Positions 9,501 to 16,649 of a stretch of DNA of 64,000 bases are shown in pieces. Below the pieces are notes generated by a model that worked only from the letters and a program-made list of their open reading frames with translations, did no database searches and was not told the origin of the DNA. A program made the position numbers and the translations under genes. The DNA comes from Oegoconia quadripuncta (Eukaryota > Arthropoda > Insecta > Lepidoptera > Autostichidae): NCBI GenBank assembly GCA_949316235.1, contig OX438744.1, positions 24,849,578 through 24,913,577 on the forward strand. The letters are read 5' to 3'. The first letter of the stretch is position 1. Each line of letters starts with the position of its first letter.

Positions 9501-12276
9501 CGACTACTCAAAATTGTTTGCTCTATAAAATAAAAATTATTTTCCTTACTAAAATGTAATATTGTTTTTAGACATGCACAGGCAAAGACGTACGACTGCA
9601 CGTGTCGCCGACAAACCCCGCCATTTTCCTGTATCAGAAGTTTGGCTTCAAAGTAAGTATATTGATGGAAATACCTTGACAATAAAATACTGGCTTTTCC
9701 GCCTTTGGATTGGAGACTTTATAATTTTAAGGATAAAACAGTCTTCAAAGCAATACTTATAAGACGATATTCCATCTCCATGTTTTCGTTCCGTTTTTTC
9801 TAAAAAGTTTTGGTAGGTTGGTAGTTATATAGTAACAAATAAAAATATTGCAGTATAGTATATATAGACTTTTTAATTACTTTTATAATTTATGGTAGCA
9901 TTCACCGCTCCTGCATTTCATTATAATTTTAAGTTGTAATTTTGAGAAGTTGTCATCGTGAGTAATTGCCATTTCGCGAAGTTGGCATTTTGAGAAGTTG
10001 GCTATTTGCGAGCGGTTGGCATTTCGGGAAGTTGGCATTCTGAGCTGAAAGGGTCTATAAATGTTTTTTTGGTGAAAAGTCCCATGGTCACCTTTTACGG
10101 CACCCATTTTACAAAATGCCTTTTGGCCCATCTGAGTACATAAGCATATGTGGCAACTTCATTAAATCATACATACTTGTTTTACTGTCTATTAGAAATT
10201 AGTTATTATGACTAAATATCATAATGATCGAGGTTTGGAACTGAACAGTATGTTTTTATATAAACTGTTGTACATAATGTGTATTGCGAGTGTGAACTCA
10301 AGTAGTATAAGCCCCATATTAATAAACCATTCTCAAGATTGAGAACAGTCTTGTGACTGGTCTCAAGTAAACATGTGGATTAATAAACCTAACTTGAGAC
10401 CTGACCTGCAACCATCGGTTTCGCTGAGAGGCTCACTATCCACTACGCCAATCGGTCGTCAAATAAAATTGTCTTGTTTATATTTTTTTATTTAAAAAAG
10501 GGAACAGAACCGTGAATCTTGGGTTTCTTGCACCTACCCACAGATGATTTCCCTGTCCATTTGCCAAAGAAAATACACTTTGGTCAGATATATTGACTTG
10601 ACACACAAAGCTATCTATTATCAAGAGCAATATATTGGCATAATAAGCTAATAGATTCTATTTCCCAATGATTTTAATTGACATTCAATGAATAATATCA
10701 TGTATCTTGCATTGAAATAGTTGCTTGAAGTTTCATTAGTGTAATTTAATCATTAATTTTCTTTTATATGACTTTCTTAAAAGTAACTTCATTCATTTTT
10801 ACTTCCCATAAGAGCAAAAGGAACATTATCGGTTAAATACTAGCCAATTGATAAAATAACACAAGAGACTATTAAAAAAGCCTTTATTTACAATGGTTTA
10901 AATATGAACCCTTCACTGATGAGATGATCATAGATCTTCCTAGTTTTGTTCACGTCTATTTTGACTATCCTCCTGGCATCTAACAGACGAAGGTACCCCA
11001 TCTTATTGTTTTCTGCTATCAGCTGCCCCTTTATCTCCATGAAGTTTTCTGGCATTAGCCGAAGCAATGCACATAGTCCCTTCTCGGACTCTGACAGCAA
11101 ATGGTAACCTGGTAAATCCACTATGTCCAGAGGAATTGACATCCGTTTATATCTCCTGGGCTGATAATCTTTAGAGAATAATATTCTGTGCTTTGTTGGT
11201 GATTGGTCAAACTTCCTAGCCATTATTGAAGTACTAGACTTTTGGTCCTTAACCATGAGATCGTTTTCCATTTTCAACTGTTTATACAAATTTGCTGAGT
11301 AAAGTGTTTTAATACCATTCTTACGGTACTCTGACAGTCTTGTGATGCGCCGCAATAATTCAGCTTCCAAACTCAATGACTCCACAAAAGCATCATACTG
11401 CATGCCAGTCATGAACTGCATGAACGAACAAAGTTTCTCCCATTTTGACCTCGTTAAAGTTATGTCAAACTTTTGTATCCATGACATAAATCTGTTTGGC
11501 ATTATGAGGCCATGGCTCTGAATTATTTTATACCTCCTCTGTCTTTCTTTAACCCTGGTGTTAAGAGCATTTACCAGAGACACTTTTAAAGAATCCATGC
11601 AGTCGTCCTCCTCATCATCCGAGTAGTTATTTTCAATACTAAAGATATTCTCAGCATTATGATCATAGCTAAGTTCAAATTCAGATCTATAAGCATTATA
11701 ACCAGCCAAGTGTTGATCACCTTGGTTATTTCTTGGTGGATTACCACTCACCTCTGTGTTATACAAATATGGTATGAGTGGCTTTGGGAACATTGACTGC
11801 TCTGTCTCTGGCAATAGTTCAAGCTCTTTGAACTGTACATTCTCAACATAATATTTCTTGTAATGCTCATGACACTCCAGTTTTGATCTTGTGTGGACGA
11901 ATTTCGATATTTCCTCCCAATTACCGAAACCAAATGTGGATAACGCGGATAACAACTTACATTCCTCTTTAGCCGACCAATTGCAGTTCTCGAACAGCGC
12001 AAAGTCGTTTTTCCTTACGGCATATTTGTGGTTGTTTTTGTGGTTTCGAATCTCTTGTCCAGTGGAGAAACAGCCGGTACAGAGGTTGGTTTCACATTCG
12101 CAGCACTCAATGTAGGGCTCATGAGCTACTTCTGCGCAACAGTCGCATTTCACTTGAAGTATATCGTTAGACATTGTTCGCAGGTGGAGGAGCTAATACA
12201 AGACTTCTACGAGAAGTATTTTGACATCGATTACAAGGGATGCCGGCACGCGCTTTATTTGAGACTAGTTAGATAA
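309..12276 (+). CDS. KAT14: KAT14 / CSRP2BP (Drosophila Atac2), C-terminal half, eight exons
   Basis: This is the GNAT-fold acetyltransferase subunit of the nuclear ATAC complex. Coding exons are 309-539, 2985-3175, 3615-3702, 4552-4742, 5727-5845, 8208-8389, 9572-9652 and 12184-12276. They total 1176 bp and join in one frame to 391 residues plus stop, all with AG acceptors and GT donors. The family is recognised from LKPYIRRD (exon 4), [10 protein letters not shown] and AQFFWPG (exon 5), [20 protein letters not shown] (exon 6), LYQKFGFK (exon 7) and the end [11 protein letters not shown]. Visible residues from about 235 onward form the GNAT domain. The human protein is about 780 residues, so roughly the N-terminal half lies upstream of the window. 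The acetyl-CoA loop reads RNAKIA where the usual pattern is R/Q-x-x-G-x-A. ADA2A lies antisense in the last intron. A polyadenylation signal AATAAA (12276-12281) overlaps the stop. Identity is very secure; exon edges are inferred from splice consensus. Confidence 0.93.
540..1444 (+). other. KAT14 intron, 5' part
   Basis: AT-rich intron sequence with no convincing repeat or frame. The LINE relics at 1445 and 2444 occupy the rest of this intron. Confidence 0.5.
1445..2361 (+). mobile_element. CR1/Jockey-like LINE, 3' end
   Basis: Coding end 1447-1908 ([20 protein letters not shown] ... [11 protein letters not shown]) is the C-terminal region after the RT core. The 3' UTR holds ATCGCTTTTAGTGATAAGG and ends in a (TTGTA)n tail at about 2334-2360. 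5' truncated and lying in a KAT14 intron. A close copy on the other strand is at 61317-61545. Confidence 0.75.
2444..2780 (-). mobile_element. LINE 3' end, tail-to-tail with the preceding copy
   Basis: Starts with CAATACAATACAA (tail read in reverse), then the family's TTATTGCGCAAAATAATTTA and AATTAGGCGG. No coding remains. Similar to 34478-34745. Confidence 0.6.
2985..3175 (+). CDS. KAT14: KAT14 exon: charged helical region
   Basis: Bounded by AATAG (ends 2984) and GTGAGT (3176). It is 191 bp and leaves two bases of a codon completed by the next exon. It encodes a Lys/Leu/Glu-rich, probably helical segment containing [20 protein letters not shown]. Confidence 0.88.
3615..3702 (+). CDS. KAT14: KAT14 exon
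   Basis: Bounded by TTTGCAG (ends 3614) and GTCAGT (3703). It is 88 bp: one base completes the split Lys codon, then 29 codons reading [17 protein letters not shown] onward. The phase agrees with both neighbours. Confidence 0.85.
3868..4320 (+). mobile_element. tRNA-derived SINE (family C), interrupted
   Basis: The head has a box B-like GGTCGCGGGTTAGAACCC and the end AACTAGATGGCGCTGCGTGT, as in the copy at 57084. A Helitron-like piece (4037-4165, -) sits between the two parts. Confidence 0.55.
4037..4165 (-). mobile_element. Helitron-like fragment (Lep1-like)
   Basis: Shares TGTCTTAATCCAGGGTATA and GTGATTGAGCAACAAACA with the copies at 49154 and 59718. Confidence 0.5.
4552..4742 (+). CDS. 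KAT14: KAT14 exon with LKPYIRRD motif
   Basis: Bounded by CCACAG (ends 4551) and GTAAAA (4743), 191 bp. It carries the conserved block [19 protein letters not shown] just before the catalytic domain and ends inside an Arg codon completed by the next exon. Confidence 0.9.
4790..4990 (-). mobile_element. LINE 3' end fragment
   Basis: AAAACTTTATTTGATCCATT followed by AT-rich UTR with an (ATA)n stretch, the look of a minus-strand LINE tail. Low information. Confidence 0.4.
5380..5650 (-). mobile_element. LINE fragment, C-terminal coding and 3' end
   Basis: On the minus strand reads [20 protein letters not shown] then a [22 protein letters not shown] ending, common at the end of lepidopteran LINE ORF2. 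The T-run at about 5380-5391 is its tail. A relative lies at 23330-23530. Confidence 0.65.
5727..5845 (+). CDS. KAT14: KAT14 exon: start of GNAT domain
   Basis: Bounded by CCCGCAG (ends 5726) and GTACGT (5846), 119 bp and strongly GC-rich compared with its introns. It encodes [20 protein letters not shown] and AQFFWPGVD, the first strand and helix of the GNAT fold. A SINE begins about 12 bp past its donor. Confidence 0.92.
5858..6193 (-). mobile_element. tRNA-derived SINE (family A), nearly full length
   Basis: Minus-strand copy. Head GCCGTGGCTCAATG, box B GGTTCGATCCC, a middle with ATCTTATCTAAATCTGCCGCC, and a 3' end with TCACTTAACATCAGGTGTGA-type sequence and A-rich tail. The tail begins about 12 bp after the KAT14 donor at 5846. 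Confidence 0.8.
6675..6768 (+). mobile_element. SINE family A, 3' fragment
   Basis: Only the last ~95 bp: CCTCATCTTCACTTAACATC to CTAACCCGTTGTG and A-run. Confidence 0.65.
6950..7263 (-). pseudogene. LINE ORF2 C-terminal fragment
   Basis: Minus frame reads [20 protein letters not shown], then [15 protein letters not shown] and [15 protein letters not shown], the usual region after the RT domain. No start; a relic. Confidence 0.65.
7321..7545 (+). pseudogene. Jockey-like LINE C-terminal fragment
   Basis: [15 protein letters not shown] resembles HNVNTRSKNQLAVPF in the LINE at 46.2 kb. A frameshift follows at about 7450. Same family as 24760 and 50458. Confidence 0.55.
7567..7652 (+). mobile_element. 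SINE family A, 3' fragment
   Basis: CTTCCACCTTCGACCTCATC to AACCCGTTTAGCATA and an A-run. Confidence 0.65.
7720..7835 (+). mobile_element. LINE 3' UTR fragment
   Basis: AAGGTTTGCTGGTAGAAAAC, a TTATCGGAGTTAAGCTCGCC stem-like block and ACAATAAAG end. Related to 26683-26805. Confidence 0.45.
8208..8389 (+). CDS. KAT14: KAT14 exon: acetyl-CoA binding motif
   Basis: Bounded by TTCCCAG (ends 8207) and GTGAGA (8390), 182 bp, GC-rich. It encodes the central GNAT strands ([21 protein letters not shown]) and motif A plus helix ([15 protein letters not shown]). The glycine normally present in motif A is Lys here. Confidence 0.93.
8526..8748 (+). mobile_element. SINE family A, lacking the 3' end
   Basis: Starts with GCCTTCGTGGCTCAATG (box A-like) and GGTTCGATCCC, with a small internal duplication GGTAGGCTGGTAGG. 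Stops at GAGATAAGATAGCC. Confidence 0.75.
9051..9196. mobile_element. Tourist-like MITE, 146 bp
   Basis: Ends GGCCCGTATTAATAAA and complement TTTATTAATACGGGCC. The interior is rich in CTTGAG/CTCAAG. Family also at 10311, 27294, 37916, 43491 and 60321. Confidence 0.75.
9320..9440 (+). mobile_element. RTE-type LINE 3' end relic
   Basis: GACCGTCCACTATTGGACAA, AGATCTACACAACGATCGG and CCAGCAGTGGACTG, then ATGATGATGA tail, as is common at RTE ends in moths. Confidence 0.5.
9572..9652 (+). CDS. KAT14: KAT14 exon: GNAT motif B
   Basis: Bounded by TTTTTAG (ends 9571) and GTAAGT (9653). It is 81 bp, 27 codons, phase 0. It encodes [19 protein letters not shown] then LYQKFGFK, the strand-helix-strand around the bound acyl group. 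Confidence 0.93.
9940..10045 (+). repeat. Degenerate short tandem repeat
   Basis: About five imperfect copies of a 15-22-bp motif around GAAGTTGGCATTTT. An antisense frame over it has no recognisable domain. Confidence 0.5.
10311..10465. mobile_element. Tourist-like MITE half joined to a SINE family C head (-)
   Basis: 10311-10401 matches one end of the GGCCCGTATTAATAAA family (here GCCCCATATTAATAAACC). 10408-10465 is the complement of a SINE C head (GGTTTCGCTGAGAGGCTCAC). Confidence 0.5.
10883..10888 (-). terminator. ADA2A polyadenylation signal overlapping the stop codon
   Basis: On the minus strand AATAAA begins within the TAA stop. The 3' UTR would be only some tens of bases long. Confidence 0.6.
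10888..12174 (-). CDS. Ada2a: Transcriptional adapter 2-alpha (ADA2A), single exon, complete
   Basis: 428-residue adaptor that links the GCN5-family acetyltransferase to the rest of the nuclear ATAC complex. Domains: ZZ-type zinc finger (residues about 8-53; CDCC ... [12 protein letters not shown] ... HKNNH), SANT/Myb domain (about 64-115; [20 protein letters not shown]), an Asp/Glu-rich linker near 190, and a C-terminal SWIRM domain (about 340-428; [20 protein letters not shown]). The human homologue is 443 residues, so this is full length. The start is the first ATG and directly precedes the zinc finger. No intron interrupts it, unlike the many-exon vertebrate gene. The gene sits entirely in the last KAT14 intron, antisense. 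TAAATAAAGG at its end fuses stop and polyadenylation signal. I favour the A over the B paralogue because the ZZ/SANT text resembles ADA2A; that choice is somewhat less certain than the family. Confidence 0.93.
   Translation of the reverse strand: MSNDILQVKCDCCAEVAHEPYIECCECETNLCTGCFSTGQEIRNHKNNHKYAVRKNDFALFENCNWSAKEECKLLSALSTFGFGNWEEISKFVHTRSKLECHEHYKKYYVENVQFKELELLPETEQSMFPKPLIPYLYNTEVSGNPPRNNQGDQHLAGYNAYRSEFELSYDHNAENIFSIENNYSDDEEDDCMDSLKVSLVNALNTRVKERQRRYKIIQSHGLIMPNRFMSWIQKFDITLTRSKWEKLCSFMQFMTGMQYDAFVESLSLEAELLRRITRLSEYRKNGIKTLYSANLYKQLKMENDLMVKDQKSSTSIMARKFDQSPTKHRILFSKDYQPRRYKRMSIPLDIVDLPGYHLLSESEKGLCALLRLMPENFMEIKGQLIAENNKMGYLRLLDARRIVKIDVNKTRKIYDHLISEGFIFKPL
12184..12276 (+). CDS. 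KAT14: KAT14 terminal exon
   Basis: Acceptor TTCGCAG ends at 12183. The 30 codons plus TAA read [13 protein letters not shown] ... [11 protein letters not shown], the family's usual C-terminus. The ADA2A start codon lies on the other strand at 12172-12174, so this exon should be antisense to the ADA2A 5' UTR or promoter. AATAAA at 12276-12281 overlaps the stop. Confidence 0.93.
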   Translation: MEELIQDFYEKYFDIDYKGCRHALYLRLVR

Positions 12277-12281
12277 ATAAA
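12276..12281 (+). terminator. KAT14 polyadenylation signal overlapping the stop codon
   Basis: AATAAA begins at the last base of the KAT14 stop codon, implying a very short 3' UTR. Confidence 0.6.
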
Positions 12282-13098
12282 GGTTTCATAAACGGCAAGA
12301 GTTTTATTTTTCAATTCACATCTTTGGTTTTTACGAGAAATAGTCCAATGAAATGAAAATAAAAACAATTACAAATACCGCAGAGACATCTTTTATTTTT
12401 TAATTCACTCTTCTAGGAGAAGGCATTGGGATCTGAGCTCATACAGCCACGTCTTATTTCTTCAGTTTGAAGTCAGTCTGAGACTAATAAAACCTTCTAA
12501 GGTCTCAGTCAAAACAAGTCATTCGTTGTATACACCGCGGAATATTGTACGGCAAAATAAGTGATGATGGAATTGCGTAACGAAACAGTAGCCGCCGAAA
12601 TCTTCCGTAAAGCACTACTGAGAATATTAGAGAAGACTAGGCCATATGGGCTCTGATCCCTATTGCCTTCCAACATTGTTGTGGTAAAAATTATGTATAA
12701 GTTTAAACCATGGACGTAACAATCAAAATTATAAAACGTCTTTCTTTTTCTTTAATTTTGTCTTTAATTTTGACCACATGACCGTGACTTTGAATCAGCG
12801 TCATAATATCAAACTCAAAGTGTTTATTGCATTATCATATCGAGTCTAACGGTATTAATTTATTTTTATTATTGTCATCTTTGCAAGACCGATCGTTGTG
12901 GAGATCTTTGGATCCAGCAGTGGACGTCTTTCGGCTGATATGATGAAACTTTAGGACAGCTACTATACTCTTTGTATGACAATGATTGTCATCTTGAACA
13001 ACCCTCATTGTTTAGACATTTATAATTTTTGTCTCCTTTTTTGAAAAAAAGCTTTCTTTTAAAATTTGAGTTGGCAACACTAATCATTCGGTATCACA
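12282..13098. other. Intergenic, KAT14/ADA2A to repeat nest
   Basis: AT-rich. It contains only an RTE 3' relic near 12888-12950 (GACCGATCGTTGTGGAGATC, antisense/sense mixture). No gene seen. Confidence 0.5.
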
Positions 13099-13272
13099 GC
13101 AGAACACTATTATAATATATACTTATTACTCCGTAGGTTTCTCTGTCTACGTAATACTCATGTTTTTTAAAGGTGTCGATTGGGATGTACACCAACTAAA
13201 GTAAGCCCAGTTTTGTAGTGGTGCCGTCGCATCGTACTGTTCCAGGGAGGAAGAGACAGTACTACTTAACTG

Positions 13273-13471
13273 TGTGGCGTTCGAATTCGTGCGCATCGGT
13301 TTGATGCAAGGTTTTCTGGCAACACTGAAAGGCCTCTAGCCAGAGAGTAGAGGAGATTAAAAACAAGTGGACAGTAACTTTACCTGCAGAGAATTAATGT
13401 TTGATTATTTGGATTTTAATATAAAGAATCATCCATGAAAGACTTTTATTTATGGGAGAGACTATCTCCAA
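13273..13471 (+). repeat. 5' LTR
   Basis: Nearly identical to 16453-16649, indicating a recent insertion. Confidence 0.85.
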
Positions 13472-13629
13472 AGTCACCCTTGAGTGAAAAACTACAATTT
13501 GCAGTGCTACCTGTGTCACTTTTCAACATCGTCGCTAGATTTTCTTCGACAACTCGACACATACCTTTTGCTGCTATAATACTGAAACCTTGCTACTGCA
13601 ACTCTATTAGCCCATCCAAGAAGTGACGC

Positions 13630-13875
13630 ACCACTCGGCCTCTTTACTGACGCCTCCTGTCAACAAATTGGAGCGTGCCTGCAGCAAAAAGTAAATAATG
13701 AATGGCAACCACTTGCCTTCTTCAGTAAAAAACTTTCGGCTAATCAAGTATTATGGCCGGCATACTATAGGGAACTTTTAGCAGTATATGACAGCGTGCA
13801 GCATTTTAGGCATATCCTAGAAGTCCAACATTGCACTATTTACACGGACCATAAGCCTCTCATTTACGCCTTTAT
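13630..13875 (+). pseudogene. Ty3/gypsy RNase H fragment
   Basis: The frame reads GLFTDASCQQIGACLQQ, LAFFSKKLS, YYRELLAVYDSVQHF and TDHKPL, the RNase H domain of Ty3/gypsy pol. It is interrupted at 13876 by a DNA element and resumes after 14921 in the same frame. Confidence 0.8.
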
Positions 13876-14917
13876 CACGTTCACGGACAGACCTGCTATA
13901 GATGGCGATTTTTCCGAATTAATTGTGTCACCCCTGCAATAGCAGGCGTAGGACTTTGCTTTTTACGTAGCAAACCTGCTTACGCATTCATCTCCCCATA
14001 CTAATTTTAAGAGAGCGTGCTTTACTGTCACATTCTATTGAATCAGGAGGCTCTAACTGTCCAATAAGACGATTTTTGCACACTTTCAAAGTTTGGTGTC
14101 CCCCCGACCTCTGGACCCCTCTCACACGCACACACCTGCTATAGCGCTCGTGGGTCTATACAAATTTGTTCAGTCACTCGGCGAGTGCGCCGGAGAGCGG
14201 ATACGTGCAAGTTGAGTGATTTTCGCGCGCAGACGCCATTTTGGTTCATATTTACGGTGATCTTATGTAATGTTTTCTGTTATTTGCAGTTGTATTTTAT
14301 GGTTTTATATCAAAAGTAAACAACTATTACTTGTTTAGTTCTACTGAAATGTTGTATGCTAACATATAAACACGTAAATTGAGCAAGTAAGCAAGATACG
14401 AAAAGTAACCAATTTTTTTAATCAAATATTGTGAATATACATTCTAAACAAATTTTATAAAGATAAAAGCCAATTCATGCATTATATCTTTCCTAATATA
14501 GGTTCCTTACTTGTGTAGAGTTGCATTTTGGTTAGTTATTTAATAATCTTATAAACACTACGTAAAAAGTGGCTAGTGATTTCATACCTATCACCGCATG
14601 AGTTTTGTTCCAGATGCCTCCAAAAAAACGCCCCTAGCTCGCGGTCAATGTCGGCGATAAAGCAAAATTAAAGAAGTTGCTCGACGAAGTATTAGAGGTA
14701 TCATCGGAAGAACAGTCTAGCATCCAGGAATCGGAATACTACCCCTAAATATACTTACAATGTGACGGGGCTGCTATAGCACTCATCTGTCATAGCATAT
14801 AGTGTCACATTTCATAGGCAACATGACATTCTATATGACGACGCTTCTATAGCAGTCACAAATTCTCCATACAAAATTATTGTGTCCACAAGGGGTGACT
14901 TACTGTCCGTGAACGTG
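13876..14917. mobile_element. 1042-bp DNA transposon inside the gypsy pol, TTAT target duplication
   Basis: Perfect 15-bp inverted ends CACGTTCACGGACAG (13876-13890) and its complement (14903-14917), flanked by TTAT on both sides (13872-13875, 14918-14921). Removing the element and one TTAT restores the pol frame. The motif CTGCTATAG or its complement recurs near both ends (about 13892, 14143, 14770, 14846). A fossil frame of 45 codons starts at 14614 (MPPKKRP, one internal TAG). Superfamily not assigned. Confidence 0.82.
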
Positions 14918-15018
14918 TTATACAACGCCGTGAAAAGCTTCCACCCACACAACTGAACCAGCTATCATTCATTTCGCAGTATACTACTGATATTGTACAT
15001 GTTGCAGGTGTCGACAAT

Positions 15019-16407
15019 GTGGTTGCGGACGCAATGAGTCGCGTCGATGCTATATCTTTGGAAGACGATTTTGCTGCGTTGGCTCAATCACAGGATGTGG
15101 ATAACGAACTTAATAAGTTGCGCTCCAAATCATCCTTGCAACTTGAGCGGGTGAGCATACCTGGTACCGATGTTACGCTTTGGTGTGACATGTCCACAGG
15201 AAAGCCTCGTCCATATGTGACGCCACCATTTCGAAGAGCCATTTTTGATCAGATACATGGTCTTAGCCACCCTAGTGCGCGAGGAACCGCTCACTTAGTC
15301 GCCGACCACTTTGTTTGGCCATTGGTTCAAAAGCATTGTCGTGCATGGGCTCGCACTTGCCTATCTTGTCAGAAATCTAAAGTCACCAGACACATAACTG
15401 CTCCCCTTGGGCATTTTACCACTCCCTCGGCGAGATTTAAACATGTCCACCTAGATATCATCGGCCCCTTACCTCCTTGTAATGAATTTACCTATTGCCT
15501 TACGGCAATTGACAGGTTTAGTCGTTGGCCAGAGGTGTGGCCTATTAAAGGCATCACTGCCGAGGAGGTAGCTTCCACTTTCGTTAGCGGTTGGATCGCA
15601 CGTTATGGTGTACCATGTATAGTCACCACCGATCAGGGACGACAATTTGAATCCGAATTGTTCAGACGTCTCATGTCGTATTGTGCTTCTAAGCGTACTA
15701 GAACAATCAGTTATCACCCTTGTTCAAATGGCATGGTCGAACGCCTTCACCGCCAACTTAAAGCGGCCCTCATGTGTCATGGTAACACGTGGTTGACAGC
15801 TTTGCCTCTGGTGTTGCTCGGAATGTGCACCGCTTTAAAAGAGGATCTGAAGAGCTCTTCTGCTGAGCTTCTTTACGGTGAACCACTGCGATTGCCTGGT
15901 GAACTTTTGCAAAGTTCAAAATTGGAGCACTGTGAAGATACTCACGAATTTCTCATGCGTTTTCGCAGCTCAATGAGAGCCCTAAGACCTACGCCAGCTT
16001 CACGTCACTCTCAGCCTGCTACATTCATTTTCAAAGATCTGCCAACTGCTACGCACGTTTTCCTTCGCGATGATTCAGTTCGTCGTCCGTTAGTCCCACC
16101 TTACACTGGTCCCTTTAAGATACTCAGACGCCGAGACAAAACTGTCGTCCTTGATATAAAAGGAAGGGACGTTGATCGAGTTAAACCGGCACATTTGGAA
16201 GAACCATTTATGAAGGATTTGCGTATTTCCCAAGCTTCGGAGCCACCTAAAAAAAGCGTTACACCCGCAGCAGTAATTCCGTGTGCTCCATTGGCGCCTG
16301 TTCCGCAACTTATTTCTATTCCCACGCCTGTTTCTTCAGCTTTACCGGAGAATTATACCACAAGGTCGGGTCGAAAGGTTCGTTCCACTAAGCCGTTCAA
16401 TATTTAA
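15019..16407 (+). CDS. Ty3/gypsy integrase (end of pol)
   Basis: An open frame of 462 codons. It continues the RNase H/connection region (DAMSRVDA), then an HHCC zinc-binding domain (HGLSHPSARG ... C-x2-C of TCLSCQKSK), then an integrase core with all three acidic residues (LDIIGPLP; TTDQGRQFES; NGMVERLHRQLK). The C-terminal part has a GPFKILRRRDK-type domain. The ATG at 15019 is only the first Met after the insertion, not a natural start. The frame is intact although the element lacks reverse transcriptase. Confidence 0.85.
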   Translation: MVADAMSRVDAISLEDDFAALAQSQDVDNELNKLRSKSSLQLERVSIPGTDVTLWCDMSTGKPRPYVTPPFRRAIFDQIHGLSHPSARGTAHLVADHFVWPLVQKHCRAWARTCLSCQKSKVTRHITAPLGHFTTPSARFKHVHLDIIGPLPPCNEFTYCLTAIDRFSRWPEVWPIKGITAEEVASTFVSGWIARYGVPCIVTTDQGRQFESELFRRLMSYCASKRTRTISYHPCSNGMVERLHRQLKAALMCHGNTWLTALPLVLLGMCTALKEDLKSSSAELLYGEPLRLPGELLQSSKLEHCEDTHEFLMRFRSSMRALRPTPASRHSQPATFIFKDLPTATHVFLRDDSVRRPLVPPYTGPFKILRRRDKTVVLDIKGRDVDRVKPAHLEEPFMKDLRISQASEPPKKSVTPAAVIPCAPLAPVPQLISIPTPVSSALPENYTTRSGRKVRSTKPFNI

Positions 16408-16452
16408 TAGTTCTTTTTCAAGGATAGCTTTTGTTTCTCCGTAGGGGGGTGA

Positions 16453-16649
16453 TGTGGCGTTCGAATTCGTGCGCATCGGTTTGATGCAAGGTTTTCTGGC
16501 AACACTGAAAGGCCTCTAGCCAGAGTATAGGAGATTAAAAACAAGTGGACAGTAACTTTACCTGCAGAGAATTAATGTTTGATTATTTGGATTTTAATAT
16601 AAAGAATCATCCATGAAAGACTTTTATTTATGGGAGAGACTATCTCCAA
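16453..16649 (+). repeat. 3' LTR
   Basis: Follows the polypurine tract at about 16443-16452 and is flanked on its right by the AACTG duplication. Confidence 0.85.

Larger units (their letters stand above)
13273..16649 (+). mobile_element. Ty3/gypsy LTR retrotransposon, internally deleted
   Basis: LTRs of about 197-199 bp (13273-13471 and 16453-16649), starting TGTGGCG, differ by one 2-bp indel and one substitution. AACTG flanks both sides (13268-13272, 16650-16654) as target duplication, and a purine tract AGGGGGGTGA precedes the 3' LTR. Only about 120 bp separate the 5' LTR from RNase H, so gag, protease and reverse transcriptase are missing. RNase H (about 13630-13875, resuming at 14922) and integrase remain. 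It cannot move on its own. Confidence 0.88.

Noticed and set aside
9883..10131. Minus-strand frame of 82 codons
   Set aside because: Covers the degenerate tandem repeat; repetitive peptide without a domain.
14614..14748. Host gene exon inside the gypsy region
   Set aside because: It is within the 1042-bp DNA element and contains a stop; best seen as a transposase fossil.
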